Made by a program: the position numbers and the translations under genes. This document shows positions 24,129 to 29,343 of a DNA stretch of 29,343 bases, one piece after another; position 1 is the first letter of the stretch; every line of letters begins with the position of its first letter. Under the pieces are notes generated by a model, which made no database searches, had not been told where the DNA came from, and saw only the letters and a program-made list of their open reading frames with translations. The stretch is taken from NCBI GenBank assembly GCA_038228695.1, contig JBBRPA010000045.1, positions 1-29,343 of the forward strand, written 5' to 3'. The DNA is from DASVRZ01 sp038228695. GTDB lineage: Bacteria; Verrucomicrobiota; Verrucomicrobiia; Chthoniobacterales; DASVRZ01.

Positions 24129-24633
24129 GCACATCATCCGCGCCGCGGCCGCCAATGCCGATACCACCGAGATCGTCGTCATCGGTAGCCAGGCCATCTT
24201 GGGATCATACCCCGATGCTCCGGCGAAATTACTCGAGTCCATCGAGGCCGACGTCTTTCCAAAGGAATGCCCGGCCAACTCCATCCTCATCGACGGAGCC
24301 ATCGGGGAACGCTCCATCTTCCACGAGACCTTTGGCTATTACGCCCACGGCGTGGACGACACCACTGCCGTTCTGCCAGTCGGATGGCAGGAAAGGTTAA
24401 TCGCCATCGCCAACGACAACACTCGGAACTGCACTGGCTGGTGCCTCGAAACGCATGACCTCGCCATTTCCAAACTCGTCGCTGGCCGAGACAAAGACCT
24501 GCAATTCCTTGCCGCGCTGCTCGCCCATCGACTCATCGACCCCGATACCATCCGCTCGCGCCTGACCGTGACCTCTCTCGCACCCGACCGCCGTTCCCTT
24601 TGCGAAGCCCGCTGGCAACGCCTTGCCGCTTGA
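24109..24633 (+). CDS. DUF6036-type nucleotidyltransferase
   Basis: This 174-residue protein has the nucleotidyltransferase-fold start IVVIGSQAILG with G26-S27, then IEADVF with E46 and D48 as candidate metal ligands. Later blocks are HETFGYYAHGVD and THDLAISKLVAGRDKDLQFL. This matches the DUF6036 / AbiEii-like group of MNT-fold proteins, many of which act in toxin-antitoxin or abortive-infection pairs by adding nucleotides to RNA or protein. The ATG at 24109 gives the family N-terminus MTRPQLEHIIRAAAA. Which partner is toxic cannot be told. The stop codon lies 7 bases before the duplicated sucD tail. Confidence 0.82.
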   Translation: MTRPQLEHIIRAAAANADTTEIVVIGSQAILGSYPDAPAKLLESIEADVFPKECPANSILIDGAIGERSIFHETFGYYAHGVDDTTAVLPVGWQERLIAIANDNTRNCTGWCLETHDLAISKLVAGRDKDLQFLAALLAHRLIDPDTIRSRLTVTSLAPDRRSLCEARWQRLAA

Positions 24634-24640
24634 TTCCCTT

Positions 24641-24709
24641 GCATCGCCGTTTCCCCAACCCCCGCCGGCATGGCCGATACCCTGCTCAAGCACCGGGGCA
24701 ACGCCTAAG
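24641..24709 (+). pseudogene. sucD: Duplicated sucD 3' end (right copy)
   Basis: This is the second copy of the last 69 bases of sucD. The reading frame is intact and ends in ADTLLKHRGNA plus stop. The 6 substitutions include Trp to Arg and Lys to Asn relative to the complete gene. There is no upstream sucD sequence, so this is only a tail. Divergence suggests that one of the two copies came in from another strain with the cassette. Confidence 0.9.
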
Positions 24710-24842
24710 AAGCTGTGAAGGAAATCATTTTTTCCACAGATTTACACAGATTGAATGCAGTAAACTTCCCTTAAAAAATCTGTGAAATCTGTCTAATCTG
24801 TGGATTTTTTCTCCTTTACCGACTTCTTTCACAGCTTCTAAG
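24705..24842. repeat. Large imperfect inverted repeat with TCTGTG units
   Basis: The outer arms 24705-24719 and 24828-24842 match at 14 of 15 bases. Inner arms (24733-24752 and 24786-24804) are built from ATCTGTG/CACAGAT units and match with one gap and one substitution. The whole can fold into a long hairpin. It starts at the stop codon of the duplicated sucD tail, so it may be the original sucD terminator or a dispersed intergenic element. Confidence 0.75.
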
Positions 24843-24992
24843 TCGCCTTAAGTCGGCTTGAGTCGCCCGGAGCGGCTCAACCTCCGCCATCACCGCACTC
24901 CGCTTCGAAGTCGCTGCAGGCTGGGATCTAGGCCCACAAAGTGTAGCGCCCCCCCCGAAATCGCAGTATCCTTATCACCGAATATTCGCGTC

Positions 24993-25343
24993 ATGCCATT
25001 TACCGAAACTGAAATTGCCGGGCACATCGAGACCCTCGAAACCCATTTCTGGGCGCACCGCCGTCCACCATTGCACCTGCGCGACAAAATCCGCGAGGGC
25101 CAGCGCTTCAACGGCATGAGCATCGAGCTATTTTTTGTTCGCCCCCTCTATCAACATCCCGATCAACACGTCGAAGAAGCCATCGCCAAAGTCCGATTCA
25201 TCCGCTCTCGCAACGAGTGGTGGCTCTACTGGAGACGAGCCGACGGCCAATGGCACCGCTACCCTCCGGTCCTGCGAACCGCCACGCTGGAGGACGCGTT
25301 GCAGGTGATCAACCAAGACCCAAACGGCTGCTTCTTTGGCTGA
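24993..25343 (+). CDS. DUF3024 family protein
   Basis: The protein has 116 residues. The pattern DKIREGQRFNGMSIELFFVRPLY, then AKVRFIRSRNEWWLYWRRADGQWHRY, and the terminal NQDPNGCFFG matches DUF3024, a family of small soluble proteins of unknown function. The ATG at 24993 was chosen because the upstream part of the frame has no match and is Arg/Pro-rich. It stands alone after the hairpin repeat and before the hsdM wreckage. Confidence 0.8.
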   Translation: MPFTETEIAGHIETLETHFWAHRRPPLHLRDKIREGQRFNGMSIELFFVRPLYQHPDQHVEEAIAKVRFIRSRNEWWLYWRRADGQWHRYPPVLRTATLEDALQVINQDPNGCFFG

Positions 25344-25429
25344 CATTTGGCCTCTGGCTATCGTGTCCGTCCTTTCCTCCTCCATTCTCCTTTTCCTCCG
25401 CCCGTTTAATCGGCTAAAAAAACCCGTGC

Positions 25430-25579
25430 ATGGACAAGGCACAAACCGCTCCGAATAGCTTCTCCGCCCTCCCCGGCCAGATCTTCTCCAGCACACAGAT
25501 TCCCCATTGCCGCTGGTTCCACGTGAAAAGCAAACACGACGGCTCTATAGTCGAAAACAAACCTACGCTCTTCACATGA
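25430..25579 (+). pseudogene. hsdM: hsdM fragment, left copy
   Basis: The 49-codon frame contains ALPGQIFSSTQIPHCRWF, a decayed version of the ALPGQLFYSTQIPxCLWFL segment of type I restriction-modification HsdM methyltransferases. No other HsdM motif (such as NPPF) is nearby. It is about 85% identical over 69 bases (25465-25533) to a second fragment at 26803-26871. Its stop overlaps the ATG of the next frame. Confidence 0.7.
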
Positions 25580-25980
25580 ACAAAGAACTGATCATTCAAA
25601 TGCAGGGCCAGTTTGATGAACTGGCTCAGACGCATCCTGCGGAATCAACGGTGGAGTTCTGGTTTGCCCGCGATCTCCAAGAACCGCTTGGCTATGCCCG
25701 CTGGGAAAACTTCCAGACGGCCATTCAGCGAGCCATCGAATCCTGCAAGACCACAGGCTACGAGCCGGAGCATCATTTTCGTGGCGTCACGAAATTGATC
25801 ACCCACGGCAGTGGAGCGCAGCGGGAGATCGAGGATTTCCTGTCCACGCTAACCATTGCCGCGAAGAATCCCACGATAGAGAAGCCGAGTCCGACTTTTA
25901 ATTATGGCGGATTCGCCGTTTTTAACCCCCTCGAATTCGACGGGATTGCCATAACTTCAGTTCACTCTCAAGAATCATGA
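25576..25980 (+). pseudogene. dinD: Truncated DinD-like protein with foreign C-terminus
   Basis: The 134-residue product starts like DNA-damage-inducible protein D (BRO-N-like): VEFWFARDLQEPLGYARWENF, AIQRAIESCKTTG, HHFRGVTKLITHGSGAQREIEDF. Here the family would continue with the LSRYACYL-type block, but the match stops near 25841. The remaining 45 residues (STLTIAAKNPTIEK and so on) are unrelated. DinD is about 270 residues, so more than half is missing. The stop overlaps the KilA-N start by 4 bases (ATGA), so the hybrid may still be translated. Confidence 0.7.
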
Positions 25981-26801
25981 GCAAATCAAAGATCACCCAG
26001 ATCGACGTCCAAGGCTCAGCCATCGCCGTCGTGTCCCGAAAGGACACGGACTTTATTTCCCTCACCGACATGGCGAAGAAGTTCGGTGACGACGTGTTGA
26101 TCTACAGTTGGATGCGCAATCGCAACACCCTCGAATTCATAGGCATCTGGGAGCAGATCCACAACCCGGAGTTTAAAGGTCTCGAATTCGAGACCTTTAG
26201 AAATCAGGCTGGCCTGAACAGCTTTTCCCTGACTCCCCGGAAGTGGATCGAAGCCACGGGTGCCATTGGATTCCAGTCGCGCGCCGGACGCTACGGTGGA
26301 GGGACTTTCGCTCACAAGGACATCGCCTTCGAATTCGGCTCGTGGCTCAGCCCGGAATTCAAGCTCTACCTCATCAAAGAATTCCAGCGTCTCAAGGACG
26401 ACGAAAACGACCGCCTAAAGCTTGGCTGGAACCTTCAACGCACCCTTGCCAAGATCAATTACCGCATCCACACAGACGCCATCAAAGAAACTCTTATCCC
26501 GCCCGCCGTCACCAAGGCTCAGGCCACTGCGATCTATGCCAGCGAAGCCGATCTGCTCAATGTCGCTCTCTTCGGGCAGACAGCGAAGCACTGGAGGGAC
26601 GCCCACCCAGAGGCCGAGGGCAACATCCGCGACCACGCCCCCATCGAGCAGCTCGTCGTCCTCACCAACCTCGAAAGCCTCAATTCCGTCCTCATCCGCC
26701 AAGACCTTCCTGCGCCCGATCGCCTGCGGAAACTCAACGAAATCGCCATCACCCAAATGCGCACGCTGCTTTCGGCAGGAAATGTGAAACGCCTCCAATG
26801 A
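25977..26801 (+). CDS. KilA-N domain protein
   Basis: This 274-residue protein has an N-terminal KilA-N domain (about residues 15-130), a DNA-binding domain common in phage and large DNA viruses. Markers are FISLTDMAKKFGDD, IYSWMRNRNTLEFIGIWE, NSFSLTPRKWIEATGAIG and GGGTFAHKDIAFEFGSWLSPEFKLYL. The C-terminal half is helical (RLKDDENDRLKLGWNL, later APDRLRKLNEIAITQMRTLL). Genes of this type are often found inside type I restriction operons, which fits the hsdM fragments on both sides. The role is unknown. Its 3' end is repeated at 27235-27328. Confidence 0.88.
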   Translation: MSKSKITQIDVQGSAIAVVSRKDTDFISLTDMAKKFGDDVLIYSWMRNRNTLEFIGIWEQIHNPEFKGLEFETFRNQAGLNSFSLTPRKWIEATGAIGFQSRAGRYGGGTFAHKDIAFEFGSWLSPEFKLYLIKEFQRLKDDENDRLKLGWNLQRTLAKINYRIHTDAIKETLIPPAVTKAQATAIYASEADLLNVALFGQTAKHWRDAHPEAEGNIRDHAPIEQLVVLTNLESLNSVLIRQDLPAPDRLRKLNEIAITQMRTLLSAGNVKRLQ

Positions 26802-26917
26802 ACGCCCTCCCCGGCCAGCTCTTCTCCAGCACGCAGATTCCCGTCTGCCTCTGGTTCCTTGCGAAAATGCAACATGGCACAAAATTTTGCGAACAACGGC
26901 AGGCCACTGCACAATGA
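26798..26917 (+). pseudogene. hsdM: hsdM fragment, right copy
   Basis: This 39-codon frame begins MNALPGQLFSSTQIPVCLWF, a better-preserved copy of the same HsdM segment seen at 25430-25579, and then loses the match. The ATG overlaps the KilA-N stop by 4 bases and the TGA overlaps the next ATG, so it forms a chain of coupled short frames. Confidence 0.72.
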
Positions 26918-27225
26918 AAGGCAAAGATGCGATCATAATTCCGGTGACGCACCGACATTGCTTGACTGCAGTTAGCCTGAAATTGGAAACAAAACCCGAA
27001 TGGTTCGTTCAAGCCGACACCGCCCTGAAACGCGCGGCAGAGCGTGCCCGCACGATTGCCCAGCGCACCAACACCGCCGTGCATGTGATCCGGGACGGAA
27101 AGATCGTCAAACTCCTGCCCGCCCAAGGTCAATCCCTCCTCCGCGAAGAAGCACCAGAATACGGAGAGAAATCAGAGAGAAAGGATTCAGTTTCCCGCTA
27201 CAACCTACCTCCTTCTTACACCTAA
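26914..27225 (+). CDS. Small unknown protein of the cassette
   Basis: This is a 103-residue protein I do not recognise. The central part, KPEWFVQADTALKRAAERAR followed by TIAQRTNTAVHVIRDGKIVKLLP, has a helix-strand pattern seen in small proteins of mobile regions. The C-terminal 30 residues are charged and low complexity. It lies between the right hsdM fragment and the duplicated kilA-N tail, so it is the cargo of that insert. The ATG at 26914 overlaps the previous stop; a TTG before LTAVSL is another possible start. Confidence 0.55.
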   Translation: MKGKDAIIIPVTHRHCLTAVSLKLETKPEWFVQADTALKRAAERARTIAQRTNTAVHVIRDGKIVKLLPAQGQSLLREEAPEYGEKSERKDSVSRYNLPPSYT

Positions 27226-27234
27226 ACTTCATGC

Positions 27235-27328
27235 CCGTCCTCATCCGCCAGACCTGCCCGCGCCCGATCGCCTGCGGAAACTCAACGAAATCGCCATCAC
27301 CCAGATGCGCACCTTGCTCACGGTGTAA
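27235..27328 (+). pseudogene. Duplicated kilA-N 3' end
   Basis: Positions 27235-27318 match 26686-26770 of the KilA-N gene with 5 substitutions and one 1-base deletion, over 85 bases. The frame after the deletion reads LRKLNEIAITQMRTLLTV then stop at 27328, whereas the complete gene continues to LLSAGNVKRLQ. It is a 3' fragment only, with no upstream KilA-N sequence. Confidence 0.88.
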
Positions 27329-27339
27329 ATACGTCGCGA

Positions 27340-27681
27340 TTATCTGAGCTTAATTTGGAATGAAAACAACTGCTCCAGAAACTCCGAGCGGATTAATCGC
27401 CATGGATAGCCATGATTCCTGATACTTCCATTCGCTTTTTCGGACATCGTAAACTCGAAGACAATGTTTCTGTGGGTAACCAACTCCATGAATCGCTCGA
27501 TGCTAGGATGGTCGCAGTAAACCAATTCCTCATACGAATATTGCATCTTGGTTTTTGTCTGACGGCGTTTTGCTTTAATGAACGCAGCACGTGAGTGCTT
27601 TTCGGCAAGCCTAGTTTCCAGTTTGCCGTAAGACCAGTGGGCTAGGGCGTCTGCGTTCTTGAGCAAATCAACCTTCTCAAC
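27340..27681 (-). pseudogene. C-terminal remnant of an MvaI/BcnI-type restriction endonuclease
   Basis: The frame reads VEKVDLL, then NADALAHWSYGKLETRLAEK, HSRAAFIKAKRRQ, YEELVYCDHPSIERF and finally IRNHGYPWRLIRSEFLEQLF. This order resembles the C-terminal half of the MvaI/BcnI restriction endonuclease family (KH...F..AK...E.F.Y...; final HGY..R..L..LF). Only about 114 codons remain and there is no ATG. The frame is closed upstream by a TAA at 27682-27684. No matching methyltransferase is visible. Confidence 0.5.
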
Positions 27682-27692
27682 TTACATCAGAC

Positions 27693-27911
27693 ATGGCTTA
27701 CAAAATTGAAATGTCATACTTAGGTGGTTGGGATGATGCTGGCTGGACTGAATGTATTGAAGCTGCAGAATGGCCCATGCGGTTTGAAACCATCGCTGAC
27801 GCACAAACTGTTTTAGCCGAGTTTTACGCAGATGTAAAAGAGGCAGTCGCCAAAGGTAATTTGGACCGCAAAGAAAATCGTAACGACTATCGCATTGCGG
27901 TGGTTAGTTAA
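27693..27911 (+). CDS. Small conserved protein of unknown function
   Basis: This 72-residue protein begins MAYKIEMSYLGGWDDAGWTE and includes PMRFETIADAQTVLAEFYAD and a final NDYRIAVV. I recall short proteins with the same YKIE...GWDDA.W....P.RF pattern from many bacteria and some phages, with no assigned function. The ATG at 27693 opens the conserved block. It stands alone, divergent from the restriction-enzyme remnant and convergent with the HNH gene. Confidence 0.7.
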   Translation: MAYKIEMSYLGGWDDAGWTECIEAAEWPMRFETIADAQTVLAEFYADVKEAVAKGNLDRKENRNDYRIAVVS

Positions 27912-27920
27912 ATTCCGATT

Positions 27921-28901
27921 CTAACCAAATTTCGCCTGACATAAATCTGCATGAGTTTTCAGAAATACCAAAGAAGGCTTAAAGTGATCGGGTAAAATCA
28001 GCTGCCGCCCTTCAAACTGTGTGAGCCAATTAACAGATTCCTCCGTTTTTTCAGTGGCGGAAAGCAAACACGGCGCGAATCGAATCACAAAATCCTCCTC
28101 GACCCACATCATGTGTCGATCAAAAGCCCGATCATGCACCGCGTTCAGGCAAAGTCCATTCTGTGGATTCAGTCGATTTTTTTGATCCTGCGACCACGGC
28201 AAAATATGACTTGCAGTGAGAAGTGGAGGTATGTTCAGACCCGTGACGCAGCAACGAAAGTCGTATGCGGAAAGAATGCGTCGACGGAAAAAGCTTTGAT
28301 TCACTCGCAGCTTCACCAATGCCTCGCGCTCAATTCCTGCGGGTGGCAAATCGTCCGTTTCGATTTCTGCAACCTCTTCCAAACTTTTCTTGGATAGTGC
28401 TGAGAGGAGAATTTGGCTCTCAAGAGCAAACGCATCGGGTTGATTTCTAAACTCACTCCACACATCCTCTTCTCCTTTTGCTCCATGCGACATTCCTTTG
28501 ATGCCTCTAGCTTGATGATAGGGATCGAGGCGAGAAAAGTTTGCTAATTTATAGGAGACGGAACCCACTTTCCTACCTAATAAAGCAGCTAGCTCGTGAA
28601 GTTGAGGATTGCTCATATCAATCTTGCCAAATGGAATTCGGTTATAAAGATCGAAGGCTATAATATGCTCTTCTCTCGACCAATCTTCCCCGTTTCGTTC
28701 GATAGGAATTTCCAGGCCCTGTTTTCCTTTCTGACAATTTGGGCATTTCCGCTGAAAAGCATCTGTAGCGTTAGAGCCATAAATGAGAGAGCATGTCCCA
28801 CACTTTAGAATCCAGACTTTGGTGTTGTTATCAGTGCCCGGCGTTTCCGTTTTGCGCAGGAGATGCTGACCGTTGAGGTTGATATCGCCGGGGACTTTCA
28901 T
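27921..28901 (-). CDS. HNH endonuclease with N-terminal zinc finger
   Basis: This 326-residue protein has two CxxC pairs (C34/C37 and C53/C56) forming a zinc ribbon. A middle region follows, with DWSREEHIIAFDLYNRIPFG and LAALLGRKVGSVSYKLANF. A C-terminal HNH domain of the HNH_2 (PF13391) type runs from CCVTGL at 217 through ASHILPWS (H232) and NGLCLNAVHDRAFD (H256). Such proteins are predicted site-specific or modification-dependent DNA nucleases. GAGG lies just before the ATG at 28901. A small XRE regulator gene ends 45 bases upstream in the same direction, which is the layout of control protein plus restriction enzyme. No methyltransferase is seen within the window. Confidence 0.85.
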   Translation of the reverse strand: MKVPGDINLNGQHLLRKTETPGTDNNTKVWILKCGTCSLIYGSNATDAFQRKCPNCQKGKQGLEIPIERNGEDWSREEHIIAFDLYNRIPFGKIDMSNPQLHELAALLGRKVGSVSYKLANFSRLDPYHQARGIKGMSHGAKGEEDVWSEFRNQPDAFALESQILLSALSKKSLEEVAEIETDDLPPAGIEREALVKLRVNQSFFRRRILSAYDFRCCVTGLNIPPLLTASHILPWSQDQKNRLNPQNGLCLNAVHDRAFDRHMMWVEEDFVIRFAPCLLSATEKTEESVNWLTQFEGRQLILPDHFKPSLVFLKTHADLCQAKFG

Positions 28902-28946
28902 TTTTCCTCACTTTAACAACCGCTTTGTCGATTTAGAATAAAAGTT

Positions 28947-29117
28947 TTAAGTTGAACGACTTGGATTACGGACGCCCCGCTCTATTCCACTGATGTAGGT
29001 GGGGTCTAAATCGGCTTTTTCACCGGCTTTTTCTTGGGTCAATCCAAGAAATTCACGGCGTTGACGGACATTGAGTCCAAACCGTGCAAGCGGCTTGGCT
29101 AGAGGGGGCTTGGGCAT
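28947..29117 (-). CDS. Minimal XRE/Cro-type HTH regulator (control-protein-like)
   Basis: This 56-residue protein contains FGLNVRQRREFLGLTQEKAG, then EKADLDPTYISGIERGVRNP, a near-consensus XRE helix-turn-helix like the control (C) proteins of restriction-modification systems. It stops at PSRST, so the last helix of a normal 65-80 residue C protein is missing; it may be truncated. The ATG at 29117 follows an in-frame TGA directly, so it is the first possible start. It is located 45 bases upstream of the HNH endonuclease gene on the same strand. Confidence 0.78.
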   Translation of the reverse strand: MPKPPLAKPLARFGLNVRQRREFLGLTQEKAGEKADLDPTYISGIERGVRNPSRST

Positions 29118-29136
29118 TCACGAAACTGCCAGTTCC

Positions 29137-29165
29137 ATGGACGATGAGTCTATGGACGATGAGTC
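29137..29165 (+). repeat. Two-unit tandem repeat, 15-base period
   Basis: ATGGACGATGAGTC occurs at 29137-29150 and again at 29152-29165. The remaining bases to the window end hold no gene I can support. Confidence 0.6.
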
Positions 29166-29343
29166 AAGTAACGCCCCTTATTCCCTCGATCCGCCATCCA
29201 ATCGACAAAGAGGGCGGAGAAGAGTTAAGCAGAGTGGCAAGGGATTTGTGAGAGGCGGGAGAAGACTCGGTCCCGCACACCGAGAATTCCTCACTGCCGA
29301 ACCCGAAGTGAAGTCACTTTAAAACGCTTCACCGTAAATCAGA

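Noticed and set aside
29071..29322. 83-residue plus-strand frame at the right end
   Set aside because: It overlaps the XRE gene on the other strand, is low complexity around the tandem repeat and has no start signal.

Overview
The window looks like a chromosomal segment of a Verrucomicrobiota-type (PVC) bacterium with fairly high GC. This is inferred from the gene set: a ClpC with two N-terminal repeats, a DUF4912 protein, a short SigA-type sigma factor, a photolyase-like FeS protein and sucCD. Few starts have a strong Shine-Dalgarno. No rRNA, tRNA or CRISPR array was seen, and the species cannot be named from the sequence.

Left accessory end (1-2847). A Y1/HUH transposase of the REP-associated type (131-598) lies inside a nested, mirror-symmetric set of palindromes, with more copies of the same palindrome scattered to about 1004. 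Next come a vapBC toxin-antitoxin pair and a divergent DUF4130 protein with no radical-SAM partner in view.

Housekeeping core (2860-23627). It holds rfbC-rfbB (dTDP-sugar synthesis), a proline-rich lipoprotein, hisF / a 29-residue Lys-rich protein / lhgO, a DUF4912 protein, clpC with a promoter and terminator, lipA plus a family 2 glycosyltransferase, a photolyase-like FeS flavoprotein, a sigma factor, a protein with a ribbon-helix-helix-like segment ending in a beta-clamp-type peptide, an alkaline phosphatase homologue that has lost its catalytic residues, gpmI, an 11-repeat TPR protein, a GGQ-domain release-factor-like protein, and sucCD.

Right accessory end (23628-29343). This is a mosaic island. 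A two-gene nucleotidyltransferase cassette is inserted behind sucD and followed by a second, diverged copy of the last 69 bases of sucD. Further right, two copies of an hsdM fragment bracket a truncated dinD and a KilA-N gene. A small unknown gene follows, and after it a second copy of the kilA-N 3' end. Then come a C-terminal remnant of an MvaI/BcnI-type restriction enzyme, a small conserved protein, and an HNH endonuclease paired with a 56-residue XRE-type regulator. The region reads as a restriction-modification/defence hotspot that has repeatedly taken up cassettes and partly decayed. The repeated 'complete gene - cassette - duplicated 3' gene tail' layout, seen twice, is the most notable structure in the window.
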